DNA of 64,000 nucleotides from Pholis gunnellus (taxonomy: Eukaryota > Chordata > Actinopteri > Perciformes > Pholidae). The notes beneath the pieces are model-generated. The model made no database searches and had not been told where the DNA came from. It saw only the letters and a program-made list of their open reading frames with translations. Shown one piece after another: positions 10,951 through 22,532 of the stretch (positions are counted from its first letter, which is position 1; every line of letters begins with the position of its first letter). Where the stretch lies: positions 19,979,768 to 20,043,767 of the forward strand of contig OU342814.1 in NCBI GenBank assembly GCA_910591455.2, read 5' to 3'. The translations under genes and the position numbers were made by a program.

Positions 10951-12840
10951 TTTATTCCCACAGCGATACAACATTTAGCACACGAGTCTTATTCACTGCT
11001 CGCAAAAATCAACATCTTGCAGCAACTCCCGACAGGTTTTCTTAAAGTTATCCCAAATGCATGACAACACATTTCAAACGGTCCCATTCTTCAAAACGTT
11101 GCAGAGATTTTAGTTTATCTATAAGTGCTTTACTGTCTTGCAACCACTAGTTTCAGGAAAAGCATCATTTTTCAGTAGTGCAAACTTGAATGAAACCTCT
11201 TTCTTGAACCACATCGTTACTTTAAGCTTCACTGCCGAGCTGGAAATGAGCTCATGTTCATTCTATAAACATGATTATGAACCCAAACCCTCGCATTCCT
11301 GATTCATTCCAACATAAATTGTGAAATAGTGAAAACCTCTCTTTTTCAGATGTGGTAACACACAGTTCACACTTTGTGCTGAGAAGCTTTTTAGTTCACT
11401 TTAAAACAGTCTCCTGAAGATCAGTCAGCTATATGCAAATCACAAACAGTCCTGAGGATCAAACACAATGCAAAAATAAACCGGCGGATATATTTGAGTC
11501 TTCGAAAAGAGACCTGAAGATTGAGTTGTTAATGCGACTGGAACAAACGCCACAAAGCAGGAAGACGATTAGAAACACACGGACACAAGTCCCTCTTTGG
11601 TCTCGGGCAACTTCCACAGAGGCAACTCAGCTCAGCTCAGGGTGGGACACACTTATTACTAATGCTGAATTCAAGACGCAGTCAGAAGTCTGGAATTCCA
11701 AACAAGTAGATTATAACTCAAGATTATGTTTCGGTGCTGGAAGCGTGGGGAGAAAAATGCATGCATGCCTCATGCAACAGACGGCAACTGTTAGTATGAC
11801 TGCACGTTATTAATAAACACCATTATCTTTCTGACAGAAGCAAGTACTTCATGCAATACTGAGAGTTGAAATGTTGTGTATTTAAAAGGTTATACAAAAA
11901 AGGATTGCTGTGTGATGCGCAAAGTGATCAGAAGTCGTCTCCAAATTTCCATTTTAGAGTCGAAACCTGAAGCACAAACGTCGACCAAACATGCAAGCAG
12001 CAGACTTCCTGACTCCTCTTGAACGCAGCATTAGAGCCCTGCACATCATCAATTTGTCATTTCTTGGCGTTTCTCCTGCAAACGTACCTCTCAGAGGCCT
12101 CCACTGTTGGTGCTTTTTTTTTTTTTTAACCCTCCAGCTGATTGGCGATATGCTTCACACAATGATACCACCTTTAATTAAACTAAATCCAGCAGATAAA
12201 GCCAGAGTGTGATGGAACTCTTTAGGAGATAAAAGGAGGTGACAACATGTGACCTCAACACCTCGCAAGTCCTCTCCTTCCCTTGTTACAGCTCATCAAC
12301 ACCTGCAGACTCAAACATCTTCTCCCATTTGATCTGAGATGTTTTAGAGACTACAGTGCCAAACGTGGATAACATCAGAGAATTAGGGACTAGAAACAAA
12401 TGCATCACAAAATAAATTGATTGCGTTCCCTTTCTGGGAGGGGTCAAAAGAAATATCTGAAAATTATAATAGTAGTAAGATTACTCAACTCCTGTAGCTG
12501 CTTCTCCGCTCATAATATCCTTAAAAACAGACACAGAGAGGGGTCACAGTACGAACTTGATTCATTATATTTCACCTTTGGAAAACAAGAGTTACAGGTG
12601 TTCGCCATTGCAGGGCAGCACTGTTTACAATAAGGTGACCTAGTGTTGTGCTGTGGTTTCTCTACAGGAACTGTTCACAATAGTCTTCACGTGGATTCGT
12701 GGTTTGAAGTGACCCTTCACTGAGCGCTGTTTGTCCAACCAAAGTCCAAAAGTCCCCGGCCTCGTGCCACTACAGGGTGCATAAACCAGACCAGCCCGAG
12801 AAAAAGGAAAGATTGTGCGGCTGCAGGTCAGTCCGATGGA
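10951..12840 (-). other. Probable ado 3' UTR
   Basis: Downstream of the ado stop on the minus strand there is no coding content for almost 2 kb. A canonical AATAAA on the minus strand (TTTATT at 10951-10956) is a plausible poly(A) signal. Long 3' UTRs are usual for vertebrate ADO. A 126-codon plus-strand frame at 11433-11813 lies antisense to it and has no recognisable content. Confidence 0.35.
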
Positions 12841-13587
12841 TCAGAGGCAGACCTCCGGGCCCGGGTACGGCTCCCCTCCGCACCAGAAGTCCGGGGGCTG
12901 TGAGATCTCCATGAGCCAGACCTCCTTGTCCTTCTGCTCTGTGAGTTTAACCTCCGCTTCTGTCAGGACCTTGTAGTAGTGACAGTCTCTGCCGTCGTCC
13001 GGATCGTACGGCGGGGCCAGTATGTCCATGAACGCCGTCGGACCGTCCACCGCGTCGATCCGGTGGAGGTTGTCCCGGTCGGGTGAGAGGACACACGGGC
13101 CGCTCTCCTCCGTGTACTCGTCGATGGAGCAAAGCACGGAGCGCCGCAGAGCGCCTACCTCTGCTGCCTGCGCGCTGCCGCCGGCCGGTCGCTCCAGTCG
13201 GTCGAAGCAGCTGATCCTGACCTTGCCGTACATGACTTTGAGCATGCCGTGCATGCCCGGGTGGTCGTGCAGCGGGATGGAGGCGCCGCTTTTCAGCAGA
13301 AACACCCCCATGCTGAACTGGTCCGTCTCGCAGATGTGCATGTAGGTGACCGGAGGGGACACGCCGCCGGGCGAGCTGCTGCTGCTGCCGTCGCCTCCTC
13401 CTCTCCGCGGGGCCAGCTTCAGGTCCATCGCTCGCACTTCCGTCATCAGACTTCTCAGTTTGCTCTGGTTCTCCAGGAAAGACTTAGCGGCCTCCTCGCC
13501 GACCCGGGGCGGGCTCCTGAAGGTGACGAGAGCCTGCCGAGCTATTCTCTGAACGATGGAGGTCATGTTGCTGTCACCTGGCATCAT
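12841..13587 (-). CDS. ado: 2-aminoethanethiol (cysteamine) dioxygenase
   Basis: A single uninterrupted 248-residue ORF, intronless as in other vertebrates. ADO is a non-haem Fe(II) thiol dioxygenase. It oxidises cysteamine to hypotaurine and the N-terminal Cys of proteins such as RGS4/5, feeding the oxygen-sensitive Cys/Arg N-degron pathway. The cupin fold is visible: IPLHDHPGMHGMLKV supplies iron ligands His107 and His109, and NLHRIDA supplies His175. DCHYY contains Cys202 and Tyr204, matching the human Cys220-Tyr222 pair reported to crosslink. A Gly/Ser-rich loop (62-76) is variable in the family. Length is slightly below human (270), mostly from a shorter N-terminus. The start could be Met1 or Met2; Met1 of the ORF is used. 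It lies between egr2 and znf365 on the minus strand, the conserved vertebrate arrangement. Confidence 0.95.
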   Translation of the reverse strand: MMPGDSNMTSIVQRIARQALVTFRSPPRVGEEAAKSFLENQSKLRSLMTEVRAMDLKLAPRRGGGDGSSSSSPGGVSPPVTYMHICETDQFSMGVFLLKSGASIPLHDHPGMHGMLKVMYGKVRISCFDRLERPAGGSAQAAEVGALRRSVLCSIDEYTEESGPCVLSPDRDNLHRIDAVDGPTAFMDILAPPYDPDDGRDCHYYKVLTEAEVKLTEQKDKEVWLMEISQPPDFWCGGEPYPGPEVCL

Positions 13588-14337
13588 ACCGGAGCGAGGA
13601 ACGGCCGCAGTCCGGTCTCCACTTTAGCGGTAGCCCTGTAGCTAACGACAAAGATCGTCTATTAATAAGATGACTCACCCCGCAGACAGTCTTTCCTCGT
13701 ATGAAAAATGACAATATCTACCAGAGCGGGTACACAAGTTTAGATGTACAATTTAGATGACAATATTCATTGTCAAATTAACTAAATTATATTGAGCAAT
13801 TGAATATAATGTTAAATGAAGCTTCCGTTAATATGATATCCTGTACCTGTTAAAAATAAATAAACACACGTAATGCTGTTTGTTTGTTTCACAAAAACAA
13901 CTTTTTTAAATGTAATAGATGGACAAATTAATATAACTGTCACTATATCAATTAGGAACACACCCTATGGGTAATATATTCGTAATTAAATTCGTAGAAG
14001 CTACAATCTATCAGAGGCTTCACGCTTTTATGACGTTGTGCGAGTCCTAAATTATGACAGAGTGAGACCTCATCTTTTTGTCCTACTCTTTGGTTCATTG
14101 CCTGCTGTCTGCTTTCTTCTCTTTCGTGTGGTGCTTTCTTCGTGTTTCTTTCATTTCTGGACATGTGAGGAAAAACAACACAACAAAATATATGGTGGTA
14201 TGAAGCTGTGGGCGTGATTTTCATACAGGGATTTGACTCAAAGTGGTCAGTCATATCGACTTCAAGGCCATTTTTGACCAACTGTCACACACGTCCGCAC
14301 CAGACACATTTCCGTGGAAGGCAAAGGCACGACCACT

Positions 14338-14381
14338 TCTGATTGGCTTACGCTGTTTAACCCAACGACTAACCAATCAGA
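14338..14381. promoter_or_regulatory. Inverted CCAAT (NF-Y-type) pair upstream of ado
   Basis: TCTGATTGG at 14338-14346 and CCAATCAGA at 14373-14381 are a perfect 9-bp inverted pair with a 26-bp gap. Each contains the NF-Y consensus CCAAT, in opposite directions. They lie about 750 bp upstream of the ado start codon. A role in ado transcription is inference; the pair could also be a small hairpin. Confidence 0.35.
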
Positions 14382-14704
14382 GGCAGAGTAAGGTGGGTCA
14401 TAGATACCAACGGTAAAACATACAAATGATGTGTCCGGATGCTGGTTAAACCCAGTGTGAAGACTATCTTTGATTGCTGCTTGAATCAGATCTGAACCAA
14501 TGATTCTTTAAATCATTCTTTAAATATATATTTAAATAATACAAATTAATGGCCGTCTCATTGTGGGACTTTATCAGTTGGCCATCACTACTGTTGTCAA
14601 TAATGTTTCATTCAAATATTGAAAATATAGTTGTTATTTTTGTCACATTGCTTCATATAACCAAGGATGGGCTACATATTAAAAGTGATGTAATAACCAA
14701 GAAA

Positions 14705-15165
14705 CAGTTGAAATATTTAGCTAGCCTAAATATTTACAACTGTCAAAATAGTTAGCTAAAAGGAATGGATGGACAGTTGAAATAGTTAGCTTAAGTAGGT
14801 TAAACTGATAAAATAATTAGCTAAAAGGAATGGATGGACAGTTGAAATAGGTAGCTAAAGTGAATGGATAGATAAAATAGAAGCTAAAGTGATGGATAAA
14901 CTGCTGAAATAGTTAGCTTAAAGTAGGTTAAACTGTTGAAATAGTTAGCTTAAAGTAGGTTAAACTGTTGAAATAGTTACCTAAAGTGAATGGATAGATT
15001 AAATAGAAGCTAAAGTGATGGATAAACTGTTGAAATAGTTAGCTTAAAGTAGGTTAAACTGTTGAAATAGCTAGCTAAGCTGAATGGATAAACAGTTGAA
15101 ATAGTAAGCTAAATGTAGACTAATGGTTAAACTACTGAAATAGTTAGTTAAAGTAAACAAAAAAA
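14705..15165 (+). repeat. Degenerate minisatellite with higher-order repeat
   Basis: A tandem array built on an AT-rich unit of roughly 30-40 bp containing TGAAATAGTTAGCT and AAAGT(G)AATGGAT or AAAGTAGGTTAAACTG. Within it, a longer block starting CTAAAGTGAATGGATAGAT recurs at 14855 and 14981, a 126-bp higher-order period, with only a few mismatches. No gene overlaps it. Confidence 0.85.
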
Positions 15166-16350
15166 TAAACTTTGCAATTCTGAACACTTAAGGCTCAACA
15201 ACTAGACTCCAGACTCCTGAATTCTCAGCACAGTTTCATTGTTTTCACTCAAATTGAAATTCTAAATCAACCAGGACTGAAATCACAAGGATTGCCACTT
15301 TAAATTGATGAACACTTCAATGCATCAACAATTGTAATCCAGCAATATAATATGTAGTATTATGCAATATAACTATATTAAAGAGGTCACAAATGCCTAA
15401 AATAACCCCACCCAGATGTGGATGTCATCTTTATCCATCACATTTTGGAGTGAAACTCTCCAGCTGTTTGGGGTCAAAAGGTGCCTGCTTTTCCATCACA
15501 CTGATTCAACTGAATGATCAGTAAAATAAAACACTAAGATTTTTGCTTTCCTTGAAGGTAAGAACTTCACTTAAGTCCCCACAAGATGAACAATGACTCA
15601 TGTATGTGAGCGTGACTCACTTGTTGTGGCATCCGTGTTTGGCATTTCATTCTAAAGACGTAGGCAGTTGATTTGGACATCTTTCTACTGGGAAACACCC
15701 ACCCACACATGCTCATAAAAAGAGAGAGATGGCCGCCTACTTCATCGAAAATCAACCTGAAAAAGAGATTTTGTCGGCCTGTTTCGATTTGTTTGTGTTT
15801 ATTACTGTGATCAAAGCAGAGAGAAACAGGAAGCAGTGGGAGTGAGAGAACTGATGTGACGTGGACCCTATTAGACCTGGTGTTTTCTCTTCAGATCAAA
15901 GTGATCTGATTGTCCGCAGCATATTGGAGGATTCTGCAAAACCTTGGAACAAGTCCAGTGATAATGTTCCTAAAACAATATGATTATGGTTGGAAACGGA
16001 AACCCTTGGTTATGGTGAGGGTATTATATGTCGGGGTAGCAATCTGTTTTATTGTTACCTCAAGTTAATAACTCAAAATTCAACAAATTTAATTCATTTA
16101 GGAGATTGACTTATTTGAGGGCAAACAACATTAACTTATGGAAACCCATTAAAAGAGATTAGTGATACAGATGGAATAAAAACATGGTTTAAATTGATTG
16201 ACTATTCATCCCTAAATTCTGCATTGATGAGACGTATTCAGATACTTTGCCCGGAAAGAGCTCTCCTCGTCCTGCCGGAGTTCTGACTGCAGGGTACAGT
16301 GAAGCCGGATCTGAGCTGGAGTCTGAGCTGAAGGAGTTTCTCGTGAACCT

Positions 16351-16520
16351 ATGATTTCATCTGATTTTGCGTGGTATCTGACCCGGTGACCAGCATCAAG
16401 AATAACAATACAGAAATAGCCAATTTTCTCACTAATGTTGTTGTTTACGTAAGGTCATAAAGAGGCATCAGTATTAAATTCAGACTGTTTCATAACCGGT
16501 TAAAAGCTCCTCACATCAAC
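16351..16520. repeat. Interspersed repeat, family 2 (copy 1)
   Basis: Shares ordered text with 34788-34985: GATTTCATC(T/C)GATTTTGCG, then a (T/C)CTGACCCGRTG-like block, then a TTCTC-x-CT(A/G)ATG block and GTTTAC, and finally GGC(A/T)TCAGTATTA. The two copies are clearly diverged members of one dispersed family that I cannot name. Confidence 0.5.
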
Positions 16521-16737
16521 TTTTAAGGTATGTTTTATCAGCAAAATGTAATTAAAGTCACTAAAGTAAGAGCCTTAAACAGTTAATTCAATTAAAATAT
16601 CTGAGAAGTTTAGTGGGTGAATGTTCTTTAATATTTCATTGACATCTGAAATATTTTACTTTAACAATGTGTTTAATTTCATAAGCATATTAAACGTTTT
16701 TAATTTTAAATGCTAGTAAGTAACTCCAGCTGTCAGA

Positions 16738-16884
16738 TGTACTGTGGAGTAAAAAGTACAACGTTTGCCTGTGAAATGTAGTGGAGTAGAAGTATAAAGA
16801 AAAGGGAAATAAATACAAGTAAAGTTCAAGTACCTCAAAACTGTACTCAAGTAATGCATTTGAGTAAATGTACCTTCCACCCTG
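16738..16884 (+). mobile_element. MITE fragment (copy B)
   Basis: Right part of the same MITE family: GAAATGTAGTGGAGTAGAAG, then AAGTACCTCAAAACTGTACT, ending ACCTTCCACCCTG. The left half is absent or too diverged to see. Confidence 0.6.
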
Positions 16885-17421
16885 GAAAATAAAGTCAGTG
16901 AAGTGGCCCTTTACGTAATCATAGAGTATTAATCACTAAATATGAGGATTATTTACAGGTATAACGCGTTGTAGTGTGACCCTTTTAACACCCACAATAA
17001 TACAAATATAACTTAAATGAGTTAGTGATCATGAGGACACAGACAGCTCTCTCCGTCCTTTGAGATGTCACCCGCTCCCACACGGCTCACCTCCTCACTT
17101 CTCCTTCAGCTCCACAATTTTCAGCCTGATCGGTTTGACACCCACCCACTCACAATGTGACACAGGGGCCTTGTGAGTGTGTGAGTGTGTGAGTGTGTTT
17201 GTGTTTGTGTTTGTGCAATCTGCGCGTGATGTTGCATTTCTTCTGAAGCAACATTTTGTTTTTATTAGTGGGAAGTGAAGGCGGGCTGAAAATAGACGCC
17301 GTGATTCAGACCTCGGACGTTTTTAGACCTGATGTTGAGCCAAACTGTGGAAGCCCTGTGTAGGACGTCCTCCAAATTAAATAAACAGGATGAATTATTG
17401 CACTGCAACAGGCTGTCGGGC

Positions 17422-17423
<2 letters not shown>

Positions 17424-17471
<48 letters not shown>
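17424..17471. repeat. (CA)n microsatellite
   Basis: Uninterrupted CA run of about 23 units in intergenic DNA. Confidence 0.95.
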
Positions 17472-17474
<3 letters not shown>

Positions 17475-20117
17475 CCGTGTATATTTATAACACAACAGTA
17501 AACAGCAGAAGCTCTGTATGTTGTTGTGTGTAGACCAACAGACTCTTTTGAGGTTTGCTGTCTTGTAAATTGTCCTAATGTCACATTGATGTCAAGTCTG
17601 TCATAAAACAAAAGTCAGGTTCCCATAACAACATTAAAAACAGGGTTTGCTTGCTGTCCACAGTCCTCATTCTGGGAAAAGAAAATACATCCAGTAGTTT
17701 ATCTGAGGTTATAGGAGGCTTCAACAGTCGAGTGGGTAACTTATAAAGTACAATAGACAATGAAGTTTCTAACTAACTAACTAACTAACTAACTGCATAT
17801 GGGGCCTGAATGTTCTTTTTAGACAAACTTGAAATAATGTGAACGTATCCTTTGAATGAATAAAGTTGTGAATTTGTTGCACCCCGCTGCAGCAGACTGC
17901 AAGATATTTTGGGTGTCCAGTTAGGTTGCATGCTCAAGGATCTCCCGTGGTTGCTCATTTGACTCACACTTTCTGAAAACACCTTTTATTGTCTGTTGTT
18001 TTATTGCCTGCCATTCACTTCCTGCTCACGATACTCTTAACTGGCCCCCGGGCCGGTATAGGGGCCTCTAGTGATAACACAGCCGAGTGCATCGCCAACC
18101 GTAAGCTGCTGCGCCAGAGACACAGCGAGGGAAAAACCACAAACTGTACATATCTATGGGCCGTTTGCCAAATGTGATTGTTTTGGAAGGTGTGTTTTGG
18201 CTATCAGCTACCTGCTAACGGTATGTTTTAAAATTAGAAATCAACCTCACGTTTACACGAGTATTGTCAAAAAGACTTGAAGCCTAAATGAACGATTCAA
18301 GTTGCAGTTACGCCTGTGAGACGGAGCTGAGACGCGTGCATAGATTAAAATGAGTGTGTATCTGTTGTGTTGAGACGAGCGAGGAAAAACACATCTGACA
18401 CACTTGCAGAAACAGTAAATCTATCTCCTGAGCGCCACTCAGCACTGAGGACTCTGCTGTCTCCCCCCTGGCCCTGCAGCCTTCAGGCATGAGGTTTGCA
18501 GCCTATTTTTTTTTCTGATGCAGGGCAGCTTGTCCCATCCCGTCACAAAGACTAATTTGCGTGTGAAAGCGATCGTGGGAAATTAAGATAGACTGATGGC
18601 ATGGAAACATATCTCTCCAGCTCTTCCAGTCAAAAAAGAACTTCCTACATCTACGAATCATCAACAATTAGTCACAAAACCTGCTAATGCAGTGCACAAT
18701 ATGTGGCTGCTTTGAAATAAATCAATTTGCACGAAAGAAAATAAGTTTCATAGCCTCGAAAGGATACAGAGGAAATTCCAGCTGCTTGTAATTTCTTATG
18801 TGGCATCAAAGACACTTCATATTATCCATCACACTCGCCTCGGAGAGAAGCTGGATTCTCCTGATAACCGGAGCACTGTGCCGATCAGAGGTCTGTGTTT
18901 GTAGACGCTACTCTGAGTTTTGCGTGCCATTGTCCCTCAGACACATAAAACTTGAGTAAATTCAAATGTGTTTTGTGACAGAGGCTTTGGTCCGCAGGGT
19001 ATAGACAGGAAACTGGATCTGGAGGCCAAAGAGTCCCACAGGGGAGCTTCACATGCAGCTACTGACATCAAGTATAACCCTGGGGAGCTACTCTGGAAGT
19101 GGACAATGAAGTGTTTACCCCAGAAACAGATTCACAATTGTTAGGCCACTAATTAGACCAGCATGTGTGGCTTTAATGTACAAAAAATGGGTGGAAATCG
19201 TGTAACAAATACTGTGAAAAGCACACTAGAAGTCTTAAAAAATGCTATAAGAAGCTCCTACAAACTGATTCCTTCATTGATTTTTGATTAAAATAAGCTT
19301 TATGCATAATTTCCTTCCACATACAACAACAACAACTCAGCTTCGTGTCTGATTTCCGTGTCAGCTGTGCGTCTCTGCTTGTTATCTGCGGCCCACATGG
19401 CCTGGGATGGTGGCCGGCCTGCAGGGTGACAATCTGTAGATGCTCACGCTGATAGGGCTGCGTGACTCTTTCAGAAAACAGTCTGCTCTGCAGAGATTGT
19501 CCGACGTCAGAGCGCGGGGACCGAGAGAGTCGACGTGACGTCAAAGTGTTATCGCGCTTACTCTCTCCATGAAAGATCAACAGCAGCCTGCAGTATTTAT
19601 TGACTCGCTGTTATGCAGTAAGGAACCGTAACATAACAAGACATTTCAAATTGTGCCGTGGCCTCAAGTTCACCTCGCCGCTACGTTTCCCGACACACAT
19701 AGGTCTCGTTGAACTAGGCCAAAAAATACATCAATAAAAACATGCATTTGAGAAAATTAAGCATTTGGTGGACAAGTTGACCTGCTTGATTAGAAAGGCT
19801 TGCTGGCATGAAAGCAAAATGCGTCATACTTGAGGAAAATACATTTGAATGTTTAACTGCATAGAATAGTTGAATATATTTGAAATAGCTGAGAGGATGA
19901 ATCCTAATGACTTCAATGGTACCCTGACCTCTCCTCTCAGCAACACCTGCAGGTAACAGTGTTCACTCTTCCTGTGAGGTATCTCATCATCCATCCGCAT
20001 TGACACAGAGTTTTGAACAGACGTTTATGGTTTCCTGATCTTGAATCTTAACGACTTTGGTGAGTTTTCCTCTCACGCCACCATCAGTTTACTCTGTAAG
20101 ACAGCTGGAATCTCGCA

Positions 20118-20426
20118 ATGTCACAAGATCATGCGAAAAATCCATCTTCTCAGGCTTTAAGGGATGTGTTTGTGTCCGGTGAGCCAGAGCACGGACCAGT
20201 CAGCATCCTGAGAGGAGCTGCTGGCAGCCACTCAGGTGTGTTTGAGACGACACAGAGAGGTTTAGATGCTGCACCAGCATCAGTCATATCAGAGCTGGAG
20301 AATATGTATTCATTGAAAGACGAGCAAAGAACGGCAGTGAAGGCTTTTCTCGATTGGAAAGATGTTTTTTCGCTCTTCTGCCGACGGGGGGAGTTTGAAC
20401 GACAGATGGATCATCCAATCACCTGA
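20118..20426 (+). pseudogene. Possible degenerate helicase-like fragment
   Basis: A 102-codon frame with a non-random look. Its last third reads ISELENMYSLKDEQRTAVKAF, then LDWKDVF. The Leu-Lys-x-Glu-Gln...Ala...Phe-Leu...Lys-Asp-Val-Phe spacing resembles the segment just before the Walker A motif of RecQ-like helicases that are multiplied in fish genomes. The expected GTGxGKS loop is missing: the frame runs into a short unrelated tail and tandem stops. No intact partner lies nearby. If the resemblance is real this is a dead fragment; otherwise it is a chance ORF. Confidence 0.25.
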
Positions 20427-22152
20427 TGAGAATTTTCTTTACAGCGCCTGCCCTTTGCCAAACATTTTTCCAATGATGGCTTCTCAGATGGTTCTGTGTA
20501 ACAAACCGACTGGAGCGTCAGGTTGACCATTAGTTTCACAACTGTGAACTATTTCAACAACTATTGGATGGATTGTGATGAAATCTGGCTCTTAATCGAA
20601 CATGAAATATATGTGTGTGTGTGTGTGTGTGTGTCATATTATTAGCGGATGGTAAACATAGCCAGTAGAGACATTGTTGTCATCATCATTATGTGGGTTT
20701 CTGTGTCTGTGTGTACGCTCTCACGCTGTTACACGCCACATGACTACCTTTGACTCACAAAAACAACATTCTTGTGTCACTAGAAAATACACTTTTAAAG
20801 TTTCTCTGCTTTGCATTCGCTAAATGGACGACGACACTTCCCATATGACACATTCCTGATTGTTAAACGGGGATAACGGAGCACATTTTCAGACTTCTAG
20901 GTGACCGTGTTGTACTCGGTTGTTCACGTGAAAGGTTGCAGAAAAAAAGAGCTGAGAGCAGTTCAAACCCTGGCTCCTTTCTCATCTCAACGAAGAACAA
21001 TAATGGTGTTTAGTGAGTGTGAATTGACCAGCAACAGCCGGACATCGCCCTCCTCAGAGCCAGTAATCAATGTGATATTGACAAAAGAGATACAGAAAAT
21101 GATCAGTTATTTAAAGTCACCATGTGTAGCATTAGAATGTATGAGTTCATAAAGGGCATTCTGGGAAATGTTGGACATCAACTACAGTGAAGAAGTTATG
21201 TTGAGGACAAGTGCAACCCTGATGCAGTCCACTCAGGGAGGAGAGCAACAGGTCGCTGCCTTCCTTTAGCAGGAGAGTGACATCAAGTGGCCATTTGTGA
21301 GTACTGCAACACAGTGTCTGCATCGTCACAGTAAATAGTATTTCAGCATTTCAAGTTTACATTTATAAACAAACAAACAGTAACTGTTCAAAAGTGTGTA
21401 ATGAGTTGTGGTATTCATGTTTTTCTTCTTTCCTTCAATAATGAATGAAAACAGTGTAATTCAGGTATCAAGAGTATTATCTACATTAAATGATTCAAAC
21501 TTCCATTCAGCCCCACAGTGTTGCATGACCTACATCATGACGATGTAAAGATTGAAAATTAAAGTGCCTCTATAATTCTAATCCAGTTTTTTTCAACAAT
21601 ATGCAGACTACTAAATCAGATACAACAAAACACAAATAAATTAAACTAAATAGTTTTTTCTTCAGTCATTAGGATCCGTAGTACTAGACATTACAATCCC
21701 CGGAGCTTGAAAAAGATCATATAAATAAAGATTGGTTTTATCTTTAGTGATAACTTTGCATTAAAATCCACAACACTTGAATGAAAACACAATACGGTGA
21801 TACTCTTGGTGTCATTGTTCTTTAATCTTCGATGGTTACCACACAGACTGACGAATTTCAACATAAAAAGTATTCCAGTTCTTCACAGTATTGCATTTTT
21901 GCACAGTGTTATACAGACGACAGAGTTTTCCAGTGAAGGCACAAAACTAGAGATCACTTCTGCAAAAGGAAATCCCTACGGACAAACGTGATGAACGAAA
22001 GGATATCAAACTTGGCGCGGAAACAGTTTTTACACAACATAAAACTAACTTTAATCTCTACCGACAAGAAAGGTAGTAGTGTCATAATCAAACAAACATT
22101 GACTGCATTTATAATACTTGTTCGGTTGATGTTTTCAACCACTTCTCAAGCT

Positions 22153-22184
<32 letters not shown>

Positions 22185-22486
22185 AGAGCACATTTCCCCC
22201 TGAAAACATTTCAAAGCACAGAAGCAGTAACATGTATCTTCCAGACTTTTCCGAACCTGTGCATGAACCCTGCTGATTGTCCGGTTTACAACCCTTCATA
22301 TGAAATCCAACAGCTCCAAGCGAAGTGCTCTTTGTTGGTTTAGTGCAACTGTCCTTCAAATACTGTACCATTAAAATAGACCTCGCTCTGCTACAAAAGT
22401 ACACATAGTAGTACATGATAACAGTATAAGTACTTGTTTTTGCTACATATGAAGCATGCTTTCACAGTAACACAATAGCTACATAT

Positions 22487-22532
<46 letters not shown>
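22487..22532. repeat. (TAG)n trinucleotide repeat
   Basis: About 15 uninterrupted TAG units in intergenic DNA. It produces a poly-Tyr frame on the minus strand that is not a gene. Confidence 0.95.

Noticed and set aside
11433..11813. 126-codon plus-strand frame
   Set aside because: Lies antisense to the probable ado 3' UTR, with no motifs, no splice context and unremarkable composition.
13022..13641. Plus-strand frames over ado
   Set aside because: Antisense to a strongly supported ado ORF.
22487..22532. Short regular repeat that might be taken for a CRISPR-like array
   Set aside because: Simple trinucleotide repeat without spacers, in a vertebrate genome.
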